In this document: positions 1 through 8,503 of the stretch, piece after piece | How the letters are laid out: each line of letters opens with the position of its first letter | How positions within the stretch are numbered: the first letter of the stretch is position 1 | Source: Arthrobacter rhombi | GTDB lineage: Bacteria; Actinomycetota; Actinomycetes; Actinomycetales; Micrococcaceae | NCBI RefSeq assembly: GCF_900163545.1 | Contig: NZ_FUHW01000026.1 | Coordinates: forward strand, 1 to 64,000 | Reading direction: 5' to 3' | DNA: 64,000 bases | Notes under the pieces: generated by a model | What the model saw: only the letters and a program-made list of their open reading frames with translations | Told to the model about the DNA's origin: nothing | Databases searched by the model: none | Translations under genes and position numbers: made by a program

Positions 1-69
1 TCACTACGAGGACTTCCACCCGCTGCCCGCGTACCCAACCTCAGTGGTCAATACAGCTAGGCTGATGGC

Positions 70-903
70 ATGCGCGATTTGCAGGCACGGATCATCAGTG
101 AAATGGGCGTCAAGGCCACCATCGACCCGGAAGAAGAGATCACCCGGCGGGTGGCGTTCCTGCGGGATTACCTGGCGGCAACGGGCACGGAAGGCTTCGT
201 GCTGGGCATTTCGGGAGGCTTGGACTCCACCCTCGCCGGGCGGTTGGCCCAGTTGGCCGTCGACGCCGCGGCGGCGGACGGGTCAGAGCTGGATTTTGTG
301 GCCGTCCGCCTGCCCTACGGCACCCAGACCGATGAAGACGACGCCGCAGCGGCCATGGAATTCATTGCTCCCAAGACCGCCTGGACATATGACATCAAAC
401 CGGGTGTGGACGCCCTCGCCGCTCAATATGAGACGACCACCGGCGAAACGATCAGCGACTTCAATAAGGGCAATATCAAGGCCCGCCTGCGGATGACCGC
501 CCAATACGCGCTGGCCGGCCAGCACGGGCATCTGGTCATTGGCACCGACCATGCCGCCGAATCGGTCACCGGGTTCTTCACGAAATTTGGTGACGGAGGG
601 GCCGATATCCTGCCGCTCTACGGCCTGAATAAACGCCAGAACCGCCAGCTGCTCCGCCAGCTGGGGGCCGCCGAACGGCTCTGGGCCAAACCGCCGACGG
701 CGGATCTGTTGGACGGGACCCCGCTGCGTACCGACGAGGACGAACTGGGCCTGGCCTATAACGATATCGACGACTACCTTGAGGGGCGTCCGGTGTCGGA
801 GGCCGTCGCCGAGGCGATCGAGATCCGGTTCCTGCGTAGCCGTCATAAACGCACCACCCCCGTGTCACTTCTCGACGATTGGTGGACTCCCGGCGCCGAC
901 TAA
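70..903 (+). CDS. nadE: NH3-dependent NAD+ synthetase
   Basis: This enzyme makes NAD+ from deamido-NAD+, ATP and ammonia, the last step of NAD biosynthesis, in the cytosol. The 277-residue product has the N-type ATP pyrophosphatase loop SGGLDS at residues 48-53. The segment around residues 156-187 ([20 protein letters not shown]) matches the ammonia-dependent family. There is no N-terminal nitrilase domain, so it is the short NH3-dependent type, and the length is normal for that type. The ATG at 70 gives the full family N-terminus. A longer frame on the same strand (44-496) is a shadow. Nothing recognisable is encoded in the 69 bases upstream. Confidence 0.95.
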   Translation: MRDLQARIISEMGVKATIDPEEEITRRVAFLRDYLAATGTEGFVLGISGGLDSTLAGRLAQLAVDAAAADGSELDFVAVRLPYGTQTDEDDAAAAMEFIAPKTAWTYDIKPGVDALAAQYETTTGETISDFNKGNIKARLRMTAQYALAGQHGHLVIGTDHAAESVTGFFTKFGDGGADILPLYGLNKRQNRQLLRQLGAAERLWAKPPTADLLDGTPLRTDEDELGLAYNDIDDYLEGRPVSEAVAEAIEIRFLRSRHKRTTPVSLLDDWWTPGAD

Positions 904-934
904 GCGGCGGATCGGCCACACCCCTTCCAAACAG

Positions 935-960
935 TAGGATGTCCACGTATATTTTGTGGA
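935..960 (+). promoter_or_regulatory. Candidate promoter/operator of the acyl-CoA synthetase
   Basis: TAGGATGTCC (935-944) looks like an actinobacterial -10 (TAGGAT) followed directly by the likely start region. It overlaps an inverted repeat TCCAC-N9-GTGGA at 942-960. The same TAGGATGTCC decamer stands on the minus strand at 5443-5452 ahead of the valine-catabolism genes, so a common regulator is possible. No binding data; inferred from sequence. Confidence 0.45.
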
Positions 961-1004
961 ACGCCACGTCGGGATGGCCCCGGCGCCCCGACGAAAGGTG
1001 GGAC

Positions 1005-2744
1005 ATGACCGTCACCGACCAGTTCCGTGAAGCCCGCGACCGACTCGTCTCCCTGCGGGGCGACCATGCCACGGCCCAGCAGGAATTCCGTTGGCCTGAG
1101 TTCGCCGAGTTCAACTTCGGACTGGATTGGTTCGACGCCGTCGCCGCCACCACGGAGCGGGCTGACGCCCCGGCCTTGATCATCGTCGAGAAGGACGGCT
1201 CCTCCACCCGCAGGAGCTGGGCCGAACTATCCGCCCGTTCAAGCCAGGTCGCCAACTGGATGCGCAGTGTGGGGTTCTCCCGCGGCGATAAGGCGATCCT
1301 GATGCTCGGCAACCAGGTGGAATTGTGGGAGATCATGCTGGCAGCGATCAAGCTGGGCATTGTCATGATCCCGACCACCACCCAGATGGGCCCGGCCGAT
1401 CTAGCTGACCGTGTGGAACGTGGAGGTGCCAGCTGGGCCATCGCCGGCACCACCGATCTGCCCAAATTCGCCGACGTGCCCGGGGACTATCGGTTGATCT
1501 CCGTGGGGGACACCTCCGGGCAAACCCCCGCGGCCAGCACCCAGGTTCTCTCCTACTCCGATTCCACCGCCGCCCCGACAGTGTTCACCCCCGACGTGAC
1601 CACCCGCGGAGACGAGACCCTGCTGCTGTACTTCACCTCAGGGACCACGTCGAAGGCCAAGCTCGTGGAGCATACGCACACCTCCTACCCGGTAGGGCAC
1701 CTCTCGACGATGTACTGGATCGGTTTGGAACCCGGCGACGTACACCTCAATGTTGCGTCCCCCGGCTGGGCCAAGCATGCGTGGTCGAATGTCTTCACCC
1801 CGTGGATCGCCGAGGCGACCGTCTTCATCTACAACTACGATAAATTCGACCCGGCAGCCCTGATGGATCAAATGGCAGCCGAGAAGGTCACCAGCTTCTG
1901 CGCCCCACCCACGGTCTGGCGCCTGCTCATCCAGGCGGATCTGACCCGACTGACGACCCCACCGACCAAGGTCGTCTCCGCCGGTGAGCCGCTCAACGCC
2001 GAAGTCATCGACCAGGTGTACCGCGCGTGGGGCCAACAGATCAGGGATGGTTTCGGCCAAACCGAAACCACCGTGCAGATCGCCAACTGTCCCGGACAGC
2101 CGATGAAAATCGGCGCCATGGGCACCCCTCTGCCGGGATACGACGTCGTTCTGGTCGATCAGGCCACCGGCGAAGAAGGCGATCTCGGCGAAATCTGCCT
2201 GCGGCTGGACCCCCGGCCGCTGGGCTTGATGAAGGCCTATTACGGTGACGAAGAGAAGACGGCCGCCGCCTTCCGCGACGGCTATTACCACACCGGAGAT
2301 GTTGCCGAACGGGATGGCCGCGGCATTCTCACCTACGTCGGCCGCGGCGATGACGTCTTCAAATCCAGCGACTACCGGCTCAGCCCCTTCGAGCTGGAGT
2401 CGGTGCTCATTGAGCATCCCGCGGTCGCCGAAGCCGCCGTCGTGCCCTCACCGGAGGCGATGAAACTCAACGTGCCCAAGGCCTACGTGGTCTTGGCGGC
2501 CAGTTACCCGGCAGACGCCAGGACGGCGGAGGATATCTTGGGATATTGCCGCGAGCATCTTCCGGCGTTCAAACGGATCCGCCGGCTGGAATTCGCGGAA
2601 CTGCCCAAAACCATCTCGGGGAAGATCCGCCGGGTTGAACTGCGCAGGAACGAAGAACTGCGCCACGGTTCGGGCACCCCGCCCACGGGCCTGGGCGTCG
2701 AATACGCCGATACCGACTTCCCGTCCCTGAAGGGGCGGGGATGA
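1005..2744 (+). CDS. Acyl-CoA synthetase (AMP-forming), medium-chain-like
   Basis: This is an ANL-superfamily ligase that activates a carboxylic acid to its CoA thioester through an acyl-adenylate. The 579-residue product shows the P-loop YFTSGTTSKAK near residue 209, the DGFGQTETT motif, YHTGDVAERD, the hinge GRGDDVFKSSDYRLSPFE and the C-terminal catalytic lysine motif PKTISGKIRR. The ASPGWAKHAWSN and FCAPPTVWR segments resemble medium-chain (ACSM/MACS) enzymes, so a fatty or aromatic acid substrate is likely but not fixed. The ATG at 1005 follows a GAAAGGTGG Shine-Dalgarno; an in-frame start at 879 would overlap nadE. The stop overlaps the start of the MarR gene, so the two are cotranscribed. 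Confidence 0.88.
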   Translation: MTVTDQFREARDRLVSLRGDHATAQQEFRWPEFAEFNFGLDWFDAVAATTERADAPALIIVEKDGSSTRRSWAELSARSSQVANWMRSVGFSRGDKAILMLGNQVELWEIMLAAIKLGIVMIPTTTQMGPADLADRVERGGASWAIAGTTDLPKFADVPGDYRLISVGDTSGQTPAASTQVLSYSDSTAAPTVFTPDVTTRGDETLLLYFTSGTTSKAKLVEHTHTSYPVGHLSTMYWIGLEPGDVHLNVASPGWAKHAWSNVFTPWIAEATVFIYNYDKFDPAALMDQMAAEKVTSFCAPPTVWRLLIQADLTRLTTPPTKVVSAGEPLNAEVIDQVYRAWGQQIRDGFGQTETTVQIANCPGQPMKIGAMGTPLPGYDVVLVDQATGEEGDLGEICLRLDPRPLGLMKAYYGDEEKTAAAFRDGYYHTGDVAERDGRGILTYVGRGDDVFKSSDYRLSPFELESVLIEHPAVAEAAVVPSPEAMKLNVPKAYVVLAASYPADARTAEDILGYCREHLPAFKRIRRLEFAELPKTISGKIRRVELRRNEELRHGSGTPPTGLGVEYADTDFPSLKGRG

Positions 2745-3265
2745 AGCCTCCCCTGTCCTTCGACCCCATCGCCGCGGCCCAGCGCAACTGGGAAGGCCAA
2801 GGGTGGACAGCCGAGGCGGCCCCGATGGCCGCCTTCACGGCGATCATGCGTGCCCAGCAGATCCTGCTGCACCGTTGCGAAGCCGTCGTCAAACCCTTCG
2901 GGTTGACCTTCGCCCGCTACGAATTATTGGCCTTGTTGTGGTTCTCCCGCACCGGCTCGCTTCCCATGGTCAAGGTCAGCGCCCTGTTGCAGGTCCACCC
3001 GACCTCGGTCACCAACGCGGTGGATCGGCTCGAACGTGCCGGCTTCGTCGAACGCAGCCCGCATCCCACCGATGGGCGGACAACCCTGGTCTCGCTGACC
3101 GAGCGGGGTCGGGACGTGGCGGCGCAGTCGACGGCACAGCTGAACTCCGTGGTGTTCTCCGATCCGGGAATGTCGACCCCGGACGTCAACGAGTTGATCG
3201 AGATCCTCGGCAGGTTCCGCCGCGATGCCGGTGACTTCGACGAGGAAACGACCCCCGACACCTGA
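2741..3265 (+). CDS. MarR-family transcriptional regulator
   Basis: A 174-residue cytosolic DNA-binding protein. The winged helix-turn-helix is clear: LLQVHPTSVTNAVDRLERAG (recognition helix) followed by the wing PHPTDGRTTLVSLTERGRD, roughly residues 85-125. Its ATG lies inside the stop of the acyl-CoA synthetase (ATGA overlap), which suggests that it senses the substrate or CoA thioester of that enzyme and controls this operon. MarR proteins bind short palindromes as dimers; the inverted repeat at 942-960 is a candidate site. Ligand unknown. Confidence 0.9.
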   Translation: MKPPLSFDPIAAAQRNWEGQGWTAEAAPMAAFTAIMRAQQILLHRCEAVVKPFGLTFARYELLALLWFSRTGSLPMVKVSALLQVHPTSVTNAVDRLERAGFVERSPHPTDGRTTLVSLTERGRDVAAQSTAQLNSVVFSDPGMSTPDVNELIEILGRFRRDAGDFDEETTPDT

Positions 3266-3303
3266 TGTCCGAGGGCCGCTATCGCCGGGTTCGTGACCTG
3301 CGG

Positions 3304-4227
3304 TCAGTCAGCCCGCTGGGAGCGGTCTCGGATCTCGGTGATGATGCCGGAGAAGTCGCGACCGGCACCGCCCTCATCGCGGAATCGTTCATAAATGTGC
3401 GCGGCCATCGGCCCCAGCTCGGCGGCGACTCCGGTGCTCTCGATGGCGCTCATGGCCAGGCCGAGGTCCTTGGCCATCAGCGCCCCCGCAAATCCGGGTT
3501 CGTAGTCGCGGTTTGCCGGGCTGGTCGGCACTGGGCCGGGGACCGGGCAGTTGGTGGTCACTGCCCAGCATTGGCCCGAGGCCGTGGAGACGACGTCATA
3601 GAGTGCCTGGTGGCTCAAGCCCAGTTTCTCACCCAGGACGAAGGCCTCCGAGGCGGCGATCATGCTCACACCGAGAATCATGTTGTTGCAGACCTTGGCC
3701 GCCTGCCCGGCGCCGTGGTCCCCGCAATGAACGAGTTTCCCGCCCATGACCTCCAGCAGCGGGCGAACCGATTCCAGGTCGGCTTCCAGGGCCCCGATCA
3801 TGAACGTCAAGGTGCCGGCCTCGGCACCGACCACACCCCCGGAGACCGGGGCATCGACGCTGCGATGCCCGGCTTCCACGGCGAGGCCGGCGGCTTCGCG
3901 GGCATCGTCAACGTTGATGGTCGAGCAGTCCAGGAACAGCGTGTCGGGGCCGACTGATTCGAGCAGACCCGGGCCGTCGACACCTCGGTAGGCGTCCAGT
4001 AGTTGCTGCCCGCCGGGGAACATGGTCAGGACCACCGATGCGCCGCGTACGGCCTCCACCGCAGAGGGCGCGGTCGGCACCCCGGAGGCGGCAATGGCCT
4101 CGACGGCGGCAGGGACCACGTCGAAGGCACGGACGTCGTAGCCGGCTTCCACCAGGTTCTTCGCCATGGGGGCGCCCATGTGTCCGAGCCCGAGAAAGGC
4201 AATCGTTCCGGTTTCCGTGGTCATCAT
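3304..4227 (-). CDS. mmsB: 3-hydroxyisobutyrate dehydrogenase
   Basis: Oxidises 3-hydroxyisobutyrate to methylmalonate semialdehyde with NAD+ in valine degradation. The 307-residue product begins with the Rossmann motif FLGLGHMGAPMAKNL, has the substrate-binding DAPVSGGVVGAEAGTL and the catalytic-lysine region GHGAGQAAKVCNNMILG, the standard 3-HIBADH layout. Two adjacent ATGs exist (4227 and 4224). The 4227 start overlaps the stop of the upstream hydrolase gene and has AAGGAG before it. Its partner gene supplies the preceding reaction. Other beta-hydroxyacid dehydrogenases share the fold; context favours this substrate. Confidence 0.87.
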   Translation of the reverse strand: MMTTETGTIAFLGLGHMGAPMAKNLVEAGYDVRAFDVVPAAVEAIAASGVPTAPSAVEAVRGASVVLTMFPGGQQLLDAYRGVDGPGLLESVGPDTLFLDCSTINVDDAREAAGLAVEAGHRSVDAPVSGGVVGAEAGTLTFMIGALEADLESVRPLLEVMGGKLVHCGDHGAGQAAKVCNNMILGVSMIAASEAFVLGEKLGLSHQALYDVVSTASGQCWAVTTNCPVPGPVPTSPANRDYEPGFAGALMAKDLGLAMSAIESTGVAAELGPMAAHIYERFRDEGGAGRDFSGIITEIRDRSQRAD

Positions 4228-5315
4228 GCACGCTCCTTCGCGTCGGTGGCGAGGCCGAGCTCACCGCCTTGTTCGTCCGGGCCGAGCGGCTCGAAGTAGT
4301 CTCGGATCATTTCCGGGCTGATCTGTTCGAAGTTCGCCGGGCTCCACTTCGGCTGCCGGTCCTTGTCGATGACCTGGGCGCGGATGCCCTCCAGGAAGTC
4401 ATGGGAGGCGAGCATGCGTGCGCCGACCCGGTAGTCCTGGTCCAGCGCCTCCTCCAGGCTTGAGAGCCCTGCGGCCCGGCGCAAGGCCGCCAGCGTGGTT
4501 TTCACCGCCGTCGGCGACTTCGCGGCAATCAGTTCGGCAGCTTCGGCACCGTGGCCTCCACGGACGCGTAGCCGACCGAGGATCCGTTCGATCGAGTCCC
4601 CGGCATAGTCCTTGGCCATCCAGGTGGCTTGGCCGGCGAGCGCCGAACCGGGAGCCGTCTCGGCGAACTGTTCGATGATTCGGTCGACGTCCTCTGCCCG
4701 GCGGACGGCTTCGAGCGCCGTCGCGACGTCGGCAAGTTTCGTCGAGGGGACGTAGGCATCGGCCAACCCCAGGAACAGGGCGTCGGCCGCGTCGAGGTGG
4801 GAGCTGGTCAGCGCAGCATGGGTGCCGGCCTCCCCCGGTGCCCGGGAGAGCAGGTAGAGCCCTCCGACGTCGGGGACGAAGCCGATGGTCGTTTCGGGCA
4901 TTCCGCTGCGGGTCCGTTCGGTGACGATCCGGTGACTACCGTGGGCCGAGATGCCCACCCCCCCGCCGAGGACCAGACCGTCCATGAAGGCGATAAAGGG
5001 TTTGGGGTAGTTGCTGATCAGCGCGTTGAGCCGGTATTCGGTGCGCCAGAAGGCGGCGGTACCGGCCCCGCCTTCGGGGATGTCACGGTAGATGGCCACG
5101 ATGTCGCCACCGGCGCAGAGCCCACGGTCACCGGCGCCGGTGATCATGACGCAAGCTACCGAGTCGTCGTCGCTCCATGCGGTGAGTTGGTCCAGGGCGG
5201 CTTCGACCATGCCGTGGGTGAGCGCGTTGACGGCTCGCGGTCGGTTCAGGGTGATGATGCCCAGCGCTCCTCGGACCTCGAACAGGACCTCGGGTTCGGT
5301 GGGGGCGTCGCTCAT
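4224..5315 (-). CDS. 3-hydroxyisobutyryl-CoA hydrolase (enoyl-CoA hydratase fold)
   Basis: Releases CoA from 3-hydroxyisobutyryl-CoA in valine catabolism. The 363-residue length is typical of HIBCH rather than the roughly 260-residue hydratases. The crotonase signature runs from ITLNRPRAVNALTHGM to GAGDRGLCAGGDIVAIYRD (about residues 18-80), and the GMPETTIGFVPDVGGLYLLSR segment carries the HIBCH-type active-site glutamates. It overlaps the mmsB start by 4 nt, so both enzymes are translated from one mRNA. Confidence 0.85.
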   Translation of the reverse strand: MSDAPTEPEVLFEVRGALGIITLNRPRAVNALTHGMVEAALDQLTAWSDDDSVACVMITGAGDRGLCAGGDIVAIYRDIPEGGAGTAAFWRTEYRLNALISNYPKPFIAFMDGLVLGGGVGISAHGSHRIVTERTRSGMPETTIGFVPDVGGLYLLSRAPGEAGTHAALTSSHLDAADALFLGLADAYVPSTKLADVATALEAVRRAEDVDRIIEQFAETAPGSALAGQATWMAKDYAGDSIERILGRLRVRGGHGAEAAELIAAKSPTAVKTTLAALRRAAGLSSLEEALDQDYRVGARMLASHDFLEGIRAQVIDKDRQPKWSPANFEQISPEMIRDYFEPLGPDEQGGELGLATDAKERA

Positions 5316-5442
5316 GGTTGTCCTTCCGGCGGTGCGGCGCTGGTGCGACGGTCTTCGTCCGGCCCAGCGGCAGGTGGCAGTTCGTTGACCCGGACCTGGC
5401 GCATTCGACCATGGTCCAGGTCACCCGAACTCCAAGGTACTC

Positions 5443-5464
5443 GGACATCCTAGGAATTTCTAGG
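5443..5464 (-). promoter_or_regulatory. Candidate promoter/operator of the valine-catabolism pair
   Basis: On the minus strand, TAGGATGTCC (5452-5443) repeats the decamer found before the acyl-CoA synthetase at 935. It overlaps a short palindrome CCTAG-N6-CTAGG at 5449-5464. It lies about 130 bases upstream of the hydrolase start, leaving a long 5' leader in which I see nothing else clear. Confidence 0.4.
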
Positions 5465-5485
5465 GAACCCCCGCCCGCCAGCGGC

Positions 5486-6277
5486 TTACTGGCCCACCGG
5501 CGCCCGGCGGAGCACCAGCCAACTCCCGACGGCACTGATGAGGGCCACCAGGATCATGACCAGCGCGATCTTCGCGAAGGTCGCCCCCTCGAACCAGAGG
5601 AACGGGTTCACTCCCGCCGTCAGGAGCAGCCAGAGCAGTGCCAGCAGGACCGCCACCGTGCCGAAGATGACCGCGATGACGCCCTTCTGGTTCCAGCGCA
5701 GGAACACGACGGCGAACATCGCCCCGATGAACAGCATCGCGGCACTGAGTCCGAACCCCATCAGGAAGGTGCTCAGGTAGTTGCCGTCGCCGGTGGCCAC
5801 GACGTCAAAGACGCGGGCCCCGTTGAACCAGTGACCGGTGGCCTTCTCCAACGCCAGCAGCACGGTCATCGTCACCCCGATGAACGCCGACTCCAGCAAG
5901 AGCGCGAGGCAGGTGCCCGCAAAGTATTGTCGCCGCGTGGACCCCATCCCCAGGGCGAAGGGCATGGTTCGGGCGTAGGCCATGACGCCGATGCTCACGA
6001 AATAGCCGGCGAAGCACCACAGGGTTGCCTGGTTGTAGCGGAACCCCTCGGAGAGTTCGGCAGGGGTTGCCGGGACGAAGTTGCGCAACAGTGCCATGAT
6101 GACGATGCACAGGACGATGACACTGCCGAAGATGAACAGCGGGACACCGATCATGCGCTGCGGATCGGCGAAGTGCAGGCGCACGATCTTCATCAGGGGC
6201 CCGACGGGTCGCTGCGTGACCGGGGTGGACTGCGTGGACGGTGCGCCCGCCACGGGGCGCGGCTGGGTCATGCTCAT
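5486..6277 (-). CDS. ABC transporter permease-like membrane protein
   Basis: A 263-residue integral membrane protein with about six hydrophobic helices (for example MIGVPLFIFGSVIVLCIVIM, SAAMLFIGAMFAVVFL, VIFGTVAVLLALLWLLL) after a proline-rich cytosolic N-terminus of about 35 residues. No family name is obvious. Its ATG overlaps the stop of the ATPase gene (ATGA), and the GntR-ABC order is that of YtrA-regulated ABC exporters, so it is inferred to be the membrane subunit of that transporter. Substrate unknown; cell-envelope antibiotics induce relatives in other bacteria. Confidence 0.72.
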   Translation of the reverse strand: MSMTQPRPVAGAPSTQSTPVTQRPVGPLMKIVRLHFADPQRMIGVPLFIFGSVIVLCIVIMALLRNFVPATPAELSEGFRYNQATLWCFAGYFVSIGVMAYARTMPFALGMGSTRRQYFAGTCLALLLESAFIGVTMTVLLALEKATGHWFNGARVFDVVATGDGNYLSTFLMGFGLSAAMLFIGAMFAVVFLRWNQKGVIAVIFGTVAVLLALLWLLLTAGVNPFLWFEGATFAKIALVMILVALISAVGSWLVLRRAPVGQ

Positions 6278-7212
6278 CGGAGGGCCTCCTTGGCCTCGGT
6301 CTGGATCTTCTTTGCCGGTTGGGCCGCGGCGGCCGACTCCCCGCTCTCAAGGAGCCCGTGGGCTGCCACGAGTTCCTGCAGGGTCACCGGGCCAACCTCT
6401 AGTCCGCTGGCGTGGGCATCGGCGTAGAGACGCTCGTCGGGGGCGCCTTCGATCGTCACCGAGCGCAGGCCTCCCAGGGCCTGGGTGCGCAGGACTTGCC
6501 GATCTCCGGCCGCCTCGGCGACGGCGGACGCAGTACCCGAGAGGGTGAACGCCGAAGCGGTGGCCTCCTCCACGGAGGAGTCCAGGATCTTCCGCCCATT
6601 TTGTAGAACCACGACGTGTTCCAGGAGGTTCGCCGCCTCGTCAATCAGGTGTGTGGACATGAGGATGGTGCGTGGATGCTCCATGTAGTCCTCAAGGAGC
6701 AGGTCGTAGAAAATTCCACGTGCCGTCGCGTCGAGCCCGAGGTAGGGCTCGTCGAAAAAAGTGACCGGTGCCCGGGAGGCCAGCCCCACGACGATGGCCA
6801 CCGCGGAGAGTTGCCCGCGGGAGAGCTTCTTGATCGGCGTTTTGAGGGGCAGCCGAAATTCTCCGACCAGGCGTTGGGCAAAAGTGGCGTCCCAGCCGGC
6901 ATAGAACCAAGGAGCTGCGCGCAGCACGTGGGAGACCTTGAATTCCTCGGGGTATTTCTGGTTCTCGCGGGCAAAGCTGAGTTGAGCCAGTACCGCGGCG
7001 TTCTCGAAGGGTTCCGCCCCCAACACCCGGGCCCGGCCCGAGGTTTTGAGTTCCTGTCCAGCCAGGATGGACATCAAGGTCGTCTTCCCGGCGCCATTGC
7101 GGCCCAGCAGGCCACAGATGGTGTTCTTTTCGATGCCGAAACTGACGTTCTCCAGCGCTGCGGTGTGCCGGTAGACCTTCGTCAGGTCGGTGGTTTCAAT
7201 AGCGAGACCCAT
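6274..7212 (-). CDS. ABC transporter ATP-binding protein
   Basis: A 312-residue nucleotide-binding subunit. Walker A is GLLGRNGAGKTTLMS (about residues 34-48), the signature is the divergent KLSRGQLSAVAIVVGLA, and Walker B is PVTFFDEPYLGLD, followed by the switch histidine in ILMSTHLIDEA. The extra roughly 90 residues at the C-terminus are usual for this exporter class. It sits between the GntR regulator (stop at 7222) and the permease (4-nt overlap). The signature SRGQ instead of SGGQ occurs in YtrB-like ATPases. Confidence 0.9.
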   Translation of the reverse strand: MGLAIETTDLTKVYRHTAALENVSFGIEKNTICGLLGRNGAGKTTLMSILAGQELKTSGRARVLGAEPFENAAVLAQLSFARENQKYPEEFKVSHVLRAAPWFYAGWDATFAQRLVGEFRLPLKTPIKKLSRGQLSAVAIVVGLASRAPVTFFDEPYLGLDATARGIFYDLLLEDYMEHPRTILMSTHLIDEAANLLEHVVVLQNGRKILDSSVEEATASAFTLSGTASAVAEAAGDRQVLRTQALGGLRSVTIEGAPDERLYADAHASGLEVGPVTLQELVAAHGLLESGESAAAAQPAKKIQTEAKEALR

Positions 7213-7221
7213 GATGTGTTC

Positions 7222-7587
7222 TCACTTTCCCGCGACGGCGGCACGTTGGCCGATCATCGCAATGAGTTCGTCGGAGTCGATGCCCAGTCGTGCGGCCTCG
7301 TGGATGAGGGGTGAGAGGAACTGGTCCCCGAAGGCTTCGCGTCGGGCGGACATGAGCCGGTCGAGGGCCCCGGTGGCTACGAACATGCCGATACCTCTTC
7401 TTTTTTGTAGGATGCCGGCGTCAACGAGCCGGTTCAGTCCTTTACCGGCGGTCGCCGGGTTGATGCGCATGAAGGCCGCGAATTCGTTGGTCGAGGGGAC
7501 TTGGGTCCCCTCCGGGTAGATGCCTTCGAGGATGCGGCCCTCGATCTCCTCGGCGAGCTGGATGAAGATCGGCTTGGAGTCGTCCAT
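7222..7587 (-). CDS. GntR-family regulator, YtrA type
   Basis: A 121-residue repressor with the GntR winged helix (IFIQLAEEIEGRILEGIYPEGTQVPSTNEFA, recognition helix INPATAGKGLNRLVDAG, wing KRRGIGMFV) and only a short C-terminal dimerisation tail, as in the YtrA subgroup. I chose the ATG at 7587 because the G-run of the Shine-Dalgarno ends 8 bases before it; a GTG at 7596 is possible but has no spacing. It heads the operon with the ABC transporter and has a matching inverted repeat just upstream, so autoregulation is likely. Confidence 0.9.
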   Translation of the reverse strand: MDDSKPIFIQLAEEIEGRILEGIYPEGTQVPSTNEFAAFMRINPATAGKGLNRLVDAGILQKRRGIGMFVATGALDRLMSARREAFGDQFLSPLIHEAARLGIDSDELIAMIGQRAAVAGK

Positions 7588-7601
7588 CCTGCTCACCCCC
7601 C

Positions 7602-7632
7602 GTTAGTTGGTTCATTAGTCATGTAACTAACC
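7602..7632 (-). promoter_or_regulatory. Inverted-repeat operator of the GntR-ABC operon
   Basis: GTTAGTT (7602-7608) and AACTAAC (7625-7631) form a perfect 7-bp inverted repeat with 16 bases between, and a second nested pair TGGTT/AACCA follows. This AT-rich site lies 15-45 bases before the regulator start and resembles known YtrA-family operators, so it is probably the autoregulatory site. Confidence 0.65.
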
Positions 7633-7699
7633 AAAGCACCTCGTTTTCCGTCCGTCAACCCCTACACCCGGACCGCCCTCAGATTGATAGGTTGGAGTC

Positions 7700-8503
7700 G
7701 TGAAGATTGCTACGTGGAATGTGAACTCCCTCCGAGCCCGCGCCGACCGCGTGGAAGACTGGCTGCGCCGCACCGATGCCGACGTGCTGGCCATCCAGGA
7801 GACCAAATGCAAGGACGAAAATTTCCCGTGGGAACTGTTCGAGAACAACGGCTACGAAGTCGCCCACTTCGGCTTCAGCCAGTGGAACGGGGTGGCCATC
7901 GCCTCCCGCGTCGGGCTCGATGACGTCGAGCGGACATTCTCCGAACAACCCACCTTCGGCAAGGGCGGCAAGGACCCGGTCCAGGAGGCGCGGGCCATCG
8001 GCGCGACCTGCAACGGGGTGCGTATCTGGAGCCTCTATGTCCCCAACGGCCGCGCCCTGGAGGACGAACACATGCCCTATAAGCTCGAGTGGCTGCGCCA
8101 GCTCAAGGAGAACGCCGCCCGCTGGATCGCTGATGATCCCCAGGCACAGATCGCCCTGATGGGCGACTGGAATATCGCCCCGTTGGATGAAGACGTCTGG
8201 GATATCGACTATTTCCGTGAGAAGGAGTTGACCCACGTCTCACGTCCCGAGCGAGCAGCCTTCGAGGCTTTTCTGGAGGCCGGCTTCTCCGACGTCGTCC
8301 GCCCGCACACCCCCGGGCCGGGGGTCTATACCTACTGGGATTACACGAAGCTGCGCTTCCCCAAGAAGGAGGGCATGCGCATCGACTTCACCTTGGCTTC
8401 CCCGGCGCTGGCCCAGCGAGTGGGCGACGCCTGGATCGACCGCGAGGAACGCAAGGGCAAGGGTGCCTCCGACCATGCCCCCGTGGTCGTGGAGTTGGAC
8501 TAG
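7700..8503 (+). CDS. xthA: Exodeoxyribonuclease III / AP endonuclease
   Basis: A Mg-dependent base-excision-repair nuclease of 267 residues. It begins KIATWNVNSLRAR and has the metal-binding glutamate in LAIQETKCKD, the catalytic aspartate/asparagine in ALMGDWNIAP, and the final SDHAPVVVEL histidine box: the complete exonuclease III set. Start is GTG at 7700. The stop is followed immediately by the ATG of the next gene, so they are probably cotranscribed. Confidence 0.94.
   Translation: MKIATWNVNSLRARADRVEDWLRRTDADVLAIQETKCKDENFPWELFENNGYEVAHFGFSQWNGVAIASRVGLDDVERTFSEQPTFGKGGKDPVQEARAIGATCNGVRIWSLYVPNGRALEDEHMPYKLEWLRQLKENAARWIADDPQAQIALMGDWNIAPLDEDVWDIDYFREKELTHVSRPERAAFEAFLEAGFSDVVRPHTPGPGVYTYWDYTKLRFPKKEGMRIDFTLASPALAQRVGDAWIDREERKGKGASDHAPVVVELD

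Noticed and set aside
44-496. Open frame of 150 codons overlapping nadE
   Set aside because: Low-complexity Arg/Pro/Ser composition and full overlap with a well-supported gene.
5318-6427. Open frame of 369 codons on the plus strand
   Set aside because: It is antisense to the permease and ATPase region, has shadow-type composition (Arg/Gly/His-rich with no domain) and is explained by high GC in the third codon position.
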